Assembly: GCF_022811845.1 (NCBI RefSeq)
Contig: NZ_CP064266.1
Location: 4,030,001 to 4,094,000, forward strand
DNA length: 64,000 nt
Source: Bacillus pseudomycoides
Lineage (GTDB): Bacteria > Bacillota > Bacilli > Bacillales > Bacillaceae_G
Direction: 5' to 3'
In this document: piece after piece, positions 18,091 to 26,762 of the stretch
Numbering within the stretch: the first letter of the stretch is position 1
Layout: every line of letters starts with the position of its first letter
Program-made: the position numbers and the translations under genes
Notes under the pieces: model-generated
The model's database searches: none
The model's input: only the letters and a program-made list of their open reading frames with translations
Told to the model about the DNA's origin: nothing

Positions 18091-19002
18091 TCACCTACTT
18101 ATTGTTTTATGTTGTAATGCTTTATACACATGACTTGGCAATTGAATATTTAGCTTACTTTGAATAAATTGACTAGCCTTTAATAATTTTTCTTCATTTA
18201 TATTTGTTTGTACACCCAGTTTATGAAGCATATGTACTAAATCATCAGTTGCTACATTTCCTGATGCTCCTGGGGCATAAGGACAACCACCTAGACCGCC
18301 ACAAGAGCTATCAAATGTTGTAATACCGTACTCTAATGATTTAACGACATTCGCAAGTGCCATCCCATATGTATTATGAAAGTGCATCGCAAATTGAGAA
18401 GAATCATATTTTTTAAGTAAATGTTCTAATACACGCTCTACTTGTAATGGATTTGCTATACCAATCGTATCCCCAAGTGAAACTTCATAAATACCGTATG
18501 AAAAGAGTTGATTACATAACTCATTGACAGCATCCATGCTCACGTCTCCTTCGTAAGGACAGCCAAATACAGTAGAAACGTAACCTCTTACTCTTTTACC
18601 TGCAAATTGTGCTTGCTTGGTAATATCTTGTATCACAGATAATGCTTCTTTAATAGACTTATTGATATTGCTTTTATTATGTGACTCACTCGCTGATAGA
18701 AAAACATTCACCTCATCTACATTTTGCAAAAGAGCTCGTTCCAAACCATTTTGATTTGGAACAAGCGCAGCATATGTAGTTTCTGAATTCCGCTTTAACT
18801 CTGCAAATACATCACTCGCATCAGCTAAAGCAGGAACCCATTTTGGGTGAACAAAAGAGGAAACTTCAATATATGATAATCCAGCTTCTGAAAGTAATTG
18901 AATCCATTTCACTTTATCTTTTGTGCCAACAATTTTCTTTTCGTTTTGCAGACCATCACGTGGTCCCACTTCTTTAATGACAGCAAAAGTAGGTAACTTC
19001 AA
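18091..19002 (-). CDS. mvaB: Hydroxymethylglutaryl-CoA lyase (YngG/MvaB-like)
   Basis: 303 aa TIM-barrel lyase. VGPRDGLQNE near residue 12 is the signature substrate/metal block, FHNTYGMALANV near 207 carries the metal histidines, and GGLGGCPYAPGASGN near 236-250 holds the catalytic cysteine. It splits HMG-CoA into acetyl-CoA and acetoacetate, the last step of leucine degradation. Sits in the middle of the operon with short spacings on both sides. Confidence 0.94.
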   Translation of the reverse strand: MKLPTFAVIKEVGPRDGLQNEKKIVGTKDKVKWIQLLSEAGLSYIEVSSFVHPKWVPALADASDVFAELKRNSETTYAALVPNQNGLERALLQNVDEVNVFLSASESHNKSNINKSIKEALSVIQDITKQAQFAGKRVRGYVSTVFGCPYEGDVSMDAVNELCNQLFSYGIYEVSLGDTIGIANPLQVERVLEHLLKKYDSSQFAMHFHNTYGMALANVVKSLEYGITTFDSSCGGLGGCPYAPGASGNVATDDLVHMLHKLGVQTNINEEKLLKASQFIQSKLNIQLPSHVYKALQHKTISR

Positions 19003-19024
19003 TCCATTTCACCCTTTCTTCTCC

Positions 19025-19240
19025 CTATTCAATCTCTACCAATACATCCCCCTCATTAACAAAATCGCCCTCTTGCACATTGATTTTCATGACTGTGCCG
19101 GCTTCTTCTGAAACGATTGGAATTTCCATTTTCATAGATTCCAAAATGACGACATCCTGTTCTTCTTCTACTGTATCTCCTACTCCCACAACAATCTTCC
19201 AAACATTACCTGCCATCGATGCATACACTTTTGTCATCAT
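19025..19240 (-). CDS. Biotin carboxyl carrier protein, single small domain (YngHB-like)
   Basis: 71 aa, a lone biotinyl/lipoyl domain. The biotinylated lysine is in LESMKMEIP near residue 35. The Ser in place of the usual Ala before MKM is typical of stand-alone Bacillus carriers. It shuttles carboxybiotin between the biotin carboxylase and the carboxyltransferase of this operon. Start ATGATG with AAAGGGGG. Confidence 0.92.
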   Translation of the reverse strand: MMTKVYASMAGNVWKIVVGVGDTVEEEQDVVILESMKMEIPIVSEEAGTVMKINVQEGDFVNEGDVLVEIE

Positions 19241-19267
19241 TTTTTCCCCCTTTAATATTCATGAACC

Positions 19268-20605
19268 TTATTTTTTTACAAGTTGTTTTGTTACAAAACC
19301 TGTTGTATAAATACCACTTTGGAATACTTCATCTTCTAGCACTTGCAATAGCATGGATGTATTTGTCTTAATACCTTCTACGTTCAAGTTTTGAAGTGCA
19401 TCCTGTAGTTTTTCAATTGCTTCTTGACGTGTTTCACCATGAGCAATTACTTTTGCAATCATGGGATCGTAGAATGGTGTGATTGTCACATTATTTTCTA
19501 AAAAGTGATCAACACGCACCGTTTCTGGTAGCGTTAGGTCCGTAATCTTTCCAGGTGATGGGAAAAATGTTTTTGGATCTTCCGCATAAATACGCGCTTC
19601 AATGGCATGACCACTACGATTTATATCCTCCTGCGTAAAAGAAAGCTTTTCACCAGATGCAATAAGTAATTGTTGTTCTACAAGGTCTAGACCAGTAATT
19701 TCTTCTGTTACAGGATGCTCTACTTGTAATCTCGTATTCATCTCTAAGAAATAGAAGTTTTTCTGATCATCTACAAGAAATTCAACAGTGCCTGCATTTG
19801 TATATCCAAGAGCTTTTGCTGCTTGTACAGCGACCTCTCCCATTGCTTTGCGGGTTGCTTCATCTAAAAATGGAGATGGTGCTTCTTCAATTACTTTTTG
19901 ATTTCGGCGTTGTACAGAGCATTCACGTTCCCATAAATACACTGTATTTCCATGAGTATCAGCTAGGAGCTGAATTTCAATGTGATGTGCATCTGCAATA
20001 TATCGTTCTAAATACATTTCACCATTACCAAAAAAGTTTTGTGCGCGCGTTTTATTGCTCTCAAATGCTTTGGTGAGCGTTTGCTCAGTTTCCATCAACT
20101 GCATTCCAATGCCTCCGCCGCCCGCGGATGCCTTAAGCATTAATGGATAACCAATTTGTTTTGCGATTTCAATTGCTTCCTCAGCAGTCTTAATATTTGT
20201 TGTAATTCCTGGTACAACTGGAACCTTTGCTTTTTGCATTGCCAAACGTGATTCGATTTTGCTACCCATCTTAGCAATGATTTCTTCAGAAGGACCGATA
20301 AATACAATTCCTTCTTCTTTACAGCGGATCGCGAAGGAAGGGTTTTCTGATAACAATCCATATCCTGGGTGAATCGCTTCAGCTTTTGTTTTCTTCGCAA
20401 TTTCTATAATTTTTTCGAGATTTAAATAACTCTCTTGAACACGTGGGCCACCAACTAAATAAGCCTCATTTGCTAGTTTTACATGAAGTGCATTTTCATC
20501 TGCCTCGGAATAAATAGCAACTGTACGAATTCCAAGTTTTTGACAAGTTTTAATAATTCGAACTGCGATTTCCCCGCGATTAGCAATTAATATTTTTTGA
20601 AACAT
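19268..20605 (-). CDS. Biotin carboxylase subunit of methylcrotonyl-CoA carboxylase (YngH-like)
   Basis: 445 aa ATP-grasp protein beginning FQKILIANRGEIAVRIIKTC. The glycine loop KASAGGGGIGMQ is near residue 160, the catalytic block FLEMNTRLQVEHPVTE near 285-300, and the C-terminal domain starts at GHAIEARIYAEDP near 328. It carboxylates biotin on the small carrier encoded next to it using ATP and bicarbonate. The separate AccA/AccD-type enzyme is not in this window, and the operon context points to a catabolic carboxylase. Confidence 0.92.
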   Translation of the reverse strand: MFQKILIANRGEIAVRIIKTCQKLGIRTVAIYSEADENALHVKLANEAYLVGGPRVQESYLNLEKIIEIAKKTKAEAIHPGYGLLSENPSFAIRCKEEGIVFIGPSEEIIAKMGSKIESRLAMQKAKVPVVPGITTNIKTAEEAIEIAKQIGYPLMLKASAGGGGIGMQLMETEQTLTKAFESNKTRAQNFFGNGEMYLERYIADAHHIEIQLLADTHGNTVYLWERECSVQRRNQKVIEEAPSPFLDEATRKAMGEVAVQAAKALGYTNAGTVEFLVDDQKNFYFLEMNTRLQVEHPVTEEITGLDLVEQQLLIASGEKLSFTQEDINRSGHAIEARIYAEDPKTFFPSPGKITDLTLPETVRVDHFLENNVTITPFYDPMIAKVIAHGETRQEAIEKLQDALQNLNVEGIKTNTSMLLQVLEDEVFQSGIYTTGFVTKQLVKK

Positions 20606-20619
20606 AGTGAGTCCTCCTT

Positions 20620-21765
20620 TTATCTACACCCTAAATGTCTTGCGATTACGAGACGTTGAATTTCAGAAGTTCCTTCACCAATTTCTAAAAGTTTGGCATC
20701 ACGAATATGACGTTCTACCTCATATTCACGCATATAACCGTATCCACCGTGAATTTGCACGGCTTGATTCGCAATACGACTTGCTGCTTCAGATGCAAAT
20801 AACTTTGCCATAGCCGCTTCTTTACCAAAAGGTTTATCATGATCTTTTAACCAGGCTGCTTTATGTACTAAATTACGCGCCAATTCCACTTCAGTAGCCA
20901 TATCTGCCAGTTTAAATTGAATCGCTTGGAAATTAGAAATCGTTTTTCCAAATTGCTGACGCTCTTTTGCATATTGAAGTGCACGCTCAAAAGCAGACTG
21001 TGCAATCCCTACAGCTAATGCCGCAATGGAAATACGACCTCCATCAAGTGTATATAAGAATTGCTTAAATCCTTTATTCACATCACCAAGAATATTCTCT
21101 TTTGGTACACGAACGCTATCAAGTACGATTTCGCAAGTATTAGAAGCGCGAACCCCCATCTTATCGTATGGACTTGAAATCGTTAAACCGTCACTATTTG
21201 TCGGCACAATAAATGCAGAAATACGTTTCTTTCCATTCTCTTCAACACCATTGATAGCGGTTACAATAATTGTATTTGCATACTCAGCATTTGTGATCCA
21301 ACACTTCTCGCCACTAATCACATATTCATCGCCATCTAAAAACGCTTTTGTTTGTGTGCCACCAGCATCAGATCCAGCATTCGGTTCTGTTAAACCAAAA
21401 GCACCTAATGTTTTACCTGAAGCCATTGGAACTAAGTACTTCTGCTTTTGTTCTTCTGTACCAAAGTAATAAATTGGAGAAGCACCTAATGAAATTGTTG
21501 CAGCATAGCTTAAACCTGTACCGCCGCAAGCACGACCGATTTCTTCAACAGCTAACGCATACGATAAAGTATCGCCGCCAGAACCTCCATACTCTTCTGG
21601 GAATGGGATTCCTAATAATCCTAGTTCGCCCATTTTTTGAAACGTTTCGTATGGAAATTCAGCTGTTTTGTCATAATACACAGCTTTTGGTGCAATTTCC
21701 TTTTCAGCAAAGTCACGTACCATTTCTTTAATCATTTGTTTTTCGCGAGTTAGAGTAAATTCCAT
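20620..21765 (-). CDS. Acyl-CoA dehydrogenase, first gene of the leucine operon (isovaleryl/short-branched substrate likely)
   Basis: 381 aa from ATG 21765 with AAGGGGTG; an earlier in-frame start at 21777 overlaps that site. FAD-binding blocks AFGLTEPNAGSDAGGT near residue 128 and KCWITNAEYANTIIV near 155 are clear, as is the C-terminal QIHGGYGYMREYEVERHIRD signature. By position it should oxidise isovaleryl-CoA. However it carries LEIGEGTSEIQ, with Glu at the catalytic-base position used by short/medium-chain enzymes, whereas true isovaleryl-CoA dehydrogenases usually have Ala/Gly there. Substrate therefore remains inferred. Confidence 0.87.
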   Translation of the reverse strand: MEFTLTREKQMIKEMVRDFAEKEIAPKAVYYDKTAEFPYETFQKMGELGLLGIPFPEEYGGSGGDTLSYALAVEEIGRACGGTGLSYAATISLGASPIYYFGTEEQKQKYLVPMASGKTLGAFGLTEPNAGSDAGGTQTKAFLDGDEYVISGEKCWITNAEYANTIIVTAINGVEENGKKRISAFIVPTNSDGLTISSPYDKMGVRASNTCEIVLDSVRVPKENILGDVNKGFKQFLYTLDGGRISIAALAVGIAQSAFERALQYAKERQQFGKTISNFQAIQFKLADMATEVELARNLVHKAAWLKDHDKPFGKEAAMAKLFASEAASRIANQAVQIHGGYGYMREYEVERHIRDAKLLEIGEGTSEIQRLVIARHLGCR

Positions 21766-22436
21766 TCCGCTACACACCCCTTATCGAATATTGAGTTTCG
21801 ACAGCGTGCGAATCAGTACTACAAACATTGCTTTTAAAAGACAAGAATAGTAGTTAGATAATTGTTATAATTCTGTCATAATTTAATTTTAAAACAGAAT
21901 CTGTACTCATGCACAAAAAAATTCCTACATTGTTCTACAACAACATAGGAATATTCGTGTCGAATTATGTAAAATTTCTTCGAATCTCTTCTATTCTCCA
22001 TAAAAAAGATTATATTTTTATAAGAAACAGCTTTTTCAAATTATTGCTTAGTAGTACGTGAGAAAACAAAAACCTATTTTCTATGTAAATATAGATGAAT
22101 CATTAGTCTTCTAGCGTACCAAAAGCATGAAAAATGTTTGGTGCATTCAAAAGATAATTGGAAAAACTCCGATAAAAAGTAATTATTAATAGGAGCAATT
22201 CATTTATATTGTTTTTGATCCTTTCATCCAGGAATTAATCAATATAGTATAATTTATTTCATAAAAAGACCCATCTATAGTTAGAACTAGCTATATAAAA
22301 TAGACACTTCATTAAAAGATGAGTCTGTTTTATTTTAAATTGTGGTGTAAACTAGCGCCAAACTCACATGTGATTGTAAACAGTCTCATACAGAAATGTT
22401 CATGGATAATAAAATTCGACAATTTGTCGCATTTTA
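21766..22436. other. Intergenic region between the leucine operon and the TetR gene
   Basis: 670 bp without a supported gene. It contains two imperfect hairpins, one at about 21923-21953 (ATTCCTA ... TAGGAAT) and one near 22298-22333 (AGAC/GTCT arms followed by T-rich sequence). A TTCGACAA and an inverted TTGTCGCA sit at 22415-22431 just past the TetR stop. No clear promoter for the leucine operon was found by eye. Confidence 0.4.
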
Positions 22437-23090
22437 TTACCTCTGCGGTGCTAATCCATACAATATAAATTGAATTGTATTTTCAATCTCTACTTCATCG
22501 TCCCATTTTTCTTCAGGTAATAATAAAAATCGAGTTAAAATTAACCCCATTATAGCTGATAAAGTAAAGCGGATAACTGAAGGGGTTGGCATTTCAATAA
22601 TTTGTCCTTGTTCTTGAAAATGGACAATTAATTTTTTAAAGCGAGAAAAAAGTTTCTTCTCTATTAATTGTTGTATTTCATTTTTTAATTCTGGTTGAAA
22701 CGGTACTTCTTGTATTAAAATTTTCAACATTGGAAAATGTTTTTTAGCAAATTCAAATCGATTTCGAATTGCTTTTCTTAAAAATTCTTCATACGTTTCA
22801 TACGTATTTTCCAGTATTTCTTTTGCAAAAGCTTGTACAAAAAATGGTGCAGCGAACTTTGTTAATGTAGGCATTACAACCGCTAAAAGTAAATCTTTTT
22901 TCGTTTTATAGTAGCGGAAGATCGTTCCCTCCGCTACACCAGCACGCTTTGCAATCTCACTTGTTGAAGTGGATGCATACCCTTTTTCTCCAAACATATC
23001 AACCGCTGCTTCTAATATACGCATTTGCCGTTCATTACGTTTATCTGTATCTGTAGCAGCAATTAACTCCTCTAACCAATCTTTTTTCAT
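22437..23090 (-). CDS. TetR/AcrR-family repressor of the ABC exporter
   Basis: 217 aa. The N-terminal helix-turn-helix is textbook TetR: ILEAAVDMFGEKGYASTSTS, then IAKRAGVAEGTIFRYYKTKK near residues 25-62. The C-terminal helical domain (residues 80-217) is the ligand/dimer part and is not specific. It is the third gene of an operon with an ABC ATPase and permease, and the operon promoter carries a perfect palindrome, so autorepression and control of export is the likely arrangement. Confidence 0.9.
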   Translation of the reverse strand: MKKDWLEELIAATDTDKRNERQMRILEAAVDMFGEKGYASTSTSEIAKRAGVAEGTIFRYYKTKKDLLLAVVMPTLTKFAAPFFVQAFAKEILENTYETYEEFLRKAIRNRFEFAKKHFPMLKILIQEVPFQPELKNEIQQLIEKKLFSRFKKLIVHFQEQGQIIEMPTPSVIRFTLSAIMGLILTRFLLLPEEKWDDEVEIENTIQFILYGLAPQR

Positions 23091-23114
23091 GCATCATGCC
23101 CCTTTTTATAAAAA

Positions 23115-24134
23115 TTATATTCTACGATGTTTCCTCAAAGCAAATATATTCCCTACTGCAAATACTAGCGCAAAAAGAAGTAACACACAAAGGTCTCCCG
23201 CAATTTCAGTAAATCCTTGATTACGAATCATCACTTGTCTCATCGCATCAGCACCATATGTGAGTGGAAATAACTTCCCAAGCATTTGTAGCCACTTATT
23301 CATTGATTCCATTGGAAATAAACCTGAAAAGAAAATTTGCGGTACGATGACAAGTGGGATAAACTGAATCATTTGAAATTCGTTATTGGCATATGCCGAT
23401 AAAAAAGTACCTAGTGTTAATGCTGTTAGCGAAAGCATACATGTAATTAGTAATGTGAGCCACGGTGACCCTGCTACATATAAATCAAGAATATAGACAG
23501 AGAAACTTACAATGATAACAGACTGTAAAAACGCAAAAATACCAAATCCAATTATATAACCAACAACAATTTCCCAGCGGCGCACTGGAGTAGATAATAA
23601 TCTTTCCAACGTCCCACTTAAACGTTCTCGTACAAAGGAAACTCCTGATAAAATAAAAACAAAGAAGAATGTAAAAAAGCCAATTAGTACCGGTCCAAGT
23701 CCATCAAACATCGTAAAATCTGCGGGACCATGTAAAAAATCAATTTTTGGTTTCATACCAGGCATTTCATTTTTTTCTGTGGCCTTTTGTAATGTCTGTA
23801 GTACGGCACGGTTTTTTGAAGAATCACTACCTTCTAGCAACACATTCACTTTTCCATGTTCTAAAGTGATAATGGCATCTATTTGTTGATTTTTCAATTT
23901 AGAATACGCTTCATCTTTACTATACTCATAGATGGTAGCATCTTGCTTTTTCATTGATTCTACTATAGGTGCTGGAACATCTATTAATGCAATATGAGGA
24001 GTGTAATCCTTTTGTGTAAACACAAGCGATAATAACCAAAGGAGTAACATTGGCGCTCCAAACATCATCGCAAGTGACCGTTTATCCCGGAGAAACTGAC
24101 GAATAATCCGAATAATTACACCACCGACTCTCAT
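23115..24134 (-). CDS. ABC-2 type transporter permease
   Basis: 339 aa with one N-terminal membrane segment (SLAMMFGAPMLLLWLLSLVF), a roughly 150-residue extracytoplasmic domain, and five C-terminal membrane segments, the classical ABC-2/YhgE-like exporter permease layout. The SFVRERLSGTLERLLSTPVRRWE block near residue 185-207 is the family signature (read in two parts). Overlaps the ATPase gene by four bases (ATGA). Exports an unknown lipophilic compound or drug. Confidence 0.9.
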   Translation of the reverse strand: MRVGGVIIRIIRQFLRDKRSLAMMFGAPMLLLWLLSLVFTQKDYTPHIALIDVPAPIVESMKKQDATIYEYSKDEAYSKLKNQQIDAIITLEHGKVNVLLEGSDSSKNRAVLQTLQKATEKNEMPGMKPKIDFLHGPADFTMFDGLGPVLIGFFTFFFVFILSGVSFVRERLSGTLERLLSTPVRRWEIVVGYIIGFGIFAFLQSVIIVSFSVYILDLYVAGSPWLTLLITCMLSLTALTLGTFLSAYANNEFQMIQFIPLVIVPQIFFSGLFPMESMNKWLQMLGKLFPLTYGADAMRQVMIRNQGFTEIAGDLCVLLLFALVFAVGNIFALRKHRRI

Positions 24135-24856
24135 GATTCAACCGCTCCTTCCAATAGAAAGACATCTTCAATCCGTCCTGACGAAGTTCGATCTTTTAAA
24201 TCATTTGGAGTTCCTGTTGCAATTAACTTCCCATCTCTAATTAATCCAAGACGTTCACAAAATTCAGCTTCGTCCATAATATGTGTTGTCACAATAATCG
24301 TTGTTCCTTGCCCTTTGAGCTCATAAAATTTTTCCCAAATAGATTTGCGAAGAACTGGATCAATTCCAACCGTTGGCTCATCTAAAATTAAAAGCTTTGG
24401 TTCATGTAAAAGTGCCATCGCTAGAGATAATCGCTTTTTCATCCCACCTGAAAAATGTTGTACTTGTTTTTTAGCATGCTCTGATAATCCAACTAATGTA
24501 AAAACTTCTTCAATTCTCTCTTTCTTACGCTTTCCTTTTAATCCATACATCGTTGCGATAAAATCTGCATTCTCATAAGCGGATAACTCTTCATACAGTG
24601 CATCCGCCTGTGCCATATAGCCTATTTGCTTCATACCATTTAAATTAGGCATTTTCGTTCTTAAAGCTGTTACTTCACCTGTCGTCGATTCACTAATACC
24701 GGCAATCATTTTGATAAGTGTTGTTTTGCCAGAACCTGAAGGGCCTACTAAACCAAAAATTTCTGTTTCTGCTACAGATAGTGAAATATTGTGAAGTACT
24801 TCTTTTTTTCCAAAACGCTTTGATACATTTTGCAAAATAACAGAAGGTTGTTGCAA
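24131..24856 (-). CDS. ABC transporter ATP-binding protein
   Basis: 241 aa. Walker A GPSGSGKTTLIK near residue 38, the signature motif FSGGMKKRLSLAMALL near 137, Walker B LLILDEPTVGIDP near 157 and the switch histidine in VTTHIMDE near 193. TTG start with AAGGAGGAG. First gene of the exporter operon; pairs with the permease downstream. Confidence 0.93.
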   Translation of the reverse strand: MQQPSVILQNVSKRFGKKEVLHNISLSVAETEIFGLVGPSGSGKTTLIKMIAGISESTTGEVTALRTKMPNLNGMKQIGYMAQADALYEELSAYENADFIATMYGLKGKRKKERIEEVFTLVGLSEHAKKQVQHFSGGMKKRLSLAMALLHEPKLLILDEPTVGIDPVLRKSIWEKFYELKGQGTTIIVTTHIMDEAEFCERLGLIRDGKLIATGTPNDLKDRTSSGRIEDVFLLEGAVES

Positions 24857-24881
24857 TAAAATCTCCTCCTTTTTTAAAATG

Positions 24882-24895
24882 AGTGAGTACTCACT
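24882..24895. promoter_or_regulatory. TetR-type operator
   Basis: AGTGAGTACTCACT is a perfect 14-bp palindrome, 26 bp before the ABC operon start codon. Such TGAGTGA-type palindromes are common operators of TetR repressors, and the operon encodes one. Confidence 0.7.
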
Positions 24896-24987
24896 TTTAT
24901 TTTACTCTTGAATTATTATATGTCAAATTTCTTTTATGAGTATTATTTTTTTCAATCCATACTTCTAACAACTAAGTTTGTCATAGA

Positions 24988-25044
24988 AAATGAACCAGAG
25001 TCGACAGTAGAATATATTTTCTCACTGTCGACTCTGGTTCATTT
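24988..25044. repeat. Long perfect inverted repeat between operons
   Basis: Two 21-bp arms are exact reverse complements (left arm begins AAATGAACCAGAGTC, right arm begins ACTGTCGACTCTGG) around a 15-nt AT-rich loop. It lies just past the 3' end of the small gene at 25059 and may end its transcript, though the U-tract is interrupted (TTCATTTTCT). The stem is much longer and more perfect than ordinary terminators. Confidence 0.7.
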
Positions 25045-25058
25045 CAAATTATTACAAA

Positions 25059-25310
25059 TTAAGTCTTTAAATTTAAATATTTTCTAATTCTAGCAAGATC
25101 TAAGGAATATTCAATGATTAATTGTTGTACAGGCAAAATAGCTTTTTCAGGATATAAATGCGCATTTTTTAATGTTTCTGTATATTTTTCTAACCTCTTT
25201 TCTAAATACTTTACAATTTGCTCAGGATGATTCACTAATAAACTTTGACTATAATAATGAATTTGTTCCTCAATTGCAGTATATTCCTCAATTTCAAATT
25301 CTTTATGCAT
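25059..25310 (-). CDS. Small helical protein of unknown function
   Basis: 83 aa from ATG 25310 (MHKEFEIEE), with AAAGGGTG upstream; an earlier ATG at 25343 has no ribosome site. Almost entirely predicted helix with many Glu, Lys and Tyr residues, and a C-terminal SLDLARIRKYL segment faintly like the short Spo0E-type phosphatase motif, but not enough to call. Not recognised. Confidence 0.5.
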   Translation of the reverse strand: MHKEFEIEEYTAIEEQIHYYSQSLLVNHPEQIVKYLEKRLEKYTETLKNAHLYPEKAILPVQQLIIEYSLDLARIRKYLNLKT

Positions 25311-25583
25311 GTGTACACCCTTTATAATATTTTTTATATGCACAAGTCATAAACATTTTAATTTAAATGAAAACTGATTATTTTAATTATTTAAACTATA
25401 ACAAAGAAAGGACGTCAAAATTTGTTAGTTTATGTAGCGTTGAACAAATTTAACAAAACTGTAATGGATACTTGTACTTTATAGAGAATTTCAATCTTTC
25501 ATGCAAATTTCCCCAACACCAATACTATTTTCTACCAAAAGAGTATTGGTGAATAGATAACAGTAATTTCATAAAAAACACAT

Positions 25584-25618
25584 AAAAAAGTCGTACAAAT
25601 TAATTAAACTGTACGACT
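25584..25618 (-). terminator. Terminator overlapping the phosphoesterase stop
   Basis: AGTCGTACA and TGTACGACT pair around a 12-nt loop and are followed on the minus strand by TTTTTTATG. The stop codon of the phosphoesterase lies inside the hairpin loop. Confidence 0.85.
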
Positions 25619-26449
25619 ACAATCTCTGGTCTATTAAAAACCCTTTGAGGAATGATGCTATTTCCTAAACCTCTGCTTACTATCATGGAAGTATCTTGCT
25701 CTTTATATAGACCTGCTGTGTACTTTGGTAATACTCCTTGATTAGGTGCAACTAAACCTCCAACAAAAGGCAGCCTTACTTGCCCGCCATGGGCATGCCC
25801 TGTTAAGACTAAATTGATTTGTTGCTCAGCATATACTTGAAGCAGTTCCGGCCTATGTGAAAACAACACTGTATATTCACCTCGATTTATCTCCTTTTTT
25901 GCTTTAATGATTTCCTTTTTTACTGTACTCATTTCTTCATTTTTATCGTTATTTTTCACAGTAAATGCAGGATCATCTATACCTAAAATGTAAATTTCTT
26001 GTCCATCTTTTTGAATACGTGTATGCTCATTTCTCAAAACTGTAACGTTGTATTTTTTTAACTCTTTTTCTAGATTGGCGTAAACTCCTGACCAAGCTTC
26101 ATGATTTCCTGTAACAAAATACACCGGATAATATTTTACAAGTTGTTTAACCACTTCTAAACTTGCTTCCGCATCATATCGCTCACTATCAACTAAATCC
26201 CCTGTAATAGCGATAATATCAGGGTTCAAACTTTTTACTTTCTCAATTAAAACTTCTTGGTTTTCCCCAAATTTTTTACTATGTAAATCCGACAACTGTA
26301 CCATTTTAAATCCTTTAAAATTAGCAGGTATTTCGCTTGATGTTATCGATACTTTACTTACACTTAATAAATTGTTTTGTAAATATGAAAATGTACTAAC
26401 TCCTACTGCTAATATACTTATAATGAATAACCGTTTATATCTTTTTCAT
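25600..26449 (-). pseudogene. Membrane-anchored metallophosphoesterase, frameshifted at its N-terminus
   Basis: From ATG 26449 (AGAGGAAG site) the frame reads only four codons to a stop. With the A-run at 26442-26446 corrected by one base it continues as a membrane anchor (LFIISILAVGVSTFSYL) and then the phosphoesterase domain: LSDLHSKKFG, TGDLVDSE, GNHEAW and LTGHAHGGQ carry the metal ligands. Internal translation could start at ATG 26304 (AAAGGA upstream), which would give a 234-aa soluble domain with all metal motifs but no anchor. A genuine lesion or a homopolymer error. Confidence 0.75.
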
Positions 26450-26717
26450 ATCTTCCTCTTATAAAGGTTCTATCAATATATATTTTTAGCATTCTTTTTA
26501 AATTGTATTATTAACATTTTATCAAATGGTTTATTTCTATAAAATAGATATTATTGTGGTTTTTAAATATAATATTTTATCTTTTCTTTCAATACAGTAC
26601 ATGAAATTATCACTTTCGTCAGTTACCTTCCTTACCAACTAAAATTGCAAATACTGACATCACCTTATTCACCCTATCCGTGTGAGAAATCCTATATATT
26701 AGCTTTACCAATGCATC

Positions 26718-26748
26718 AAAAAACTGCCTAAGAAAATCTTAGACAGTT
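26718..26748 (-). terminator. Terminator of pepD
   Basis: AACTGCCTAAG and CTTAGACAGTT (one mismatch) form a hairpin followed by six T on the minus strand, 15 bp past the stop. The rest of the 300-bp gap upstream (26450-26762) shows nothing else. Confidence 0.75.
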
Positions 26749-26762
26749 CGATTAATTCATAT

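Noticed and set aside
21026..21469. 147-codon plus-strand ORF
   Set aside because: Antisense to the acyl-CoA dehydrogenase, with no coding-like pattern.
22415..22431. Pair of Spo0A-box-like heptamers
   Set aside because: TTCGACAA and TTGTCGCA are inverted but lie at the 3' end of the TetR gene with no promoter; more likely a small terminator stem.
25059..25310. Spo0E-type phosphatase
   Set aside because: Only a faint SLDLARI similarity; the usual SxxLD core spacing and length pattern are not met.
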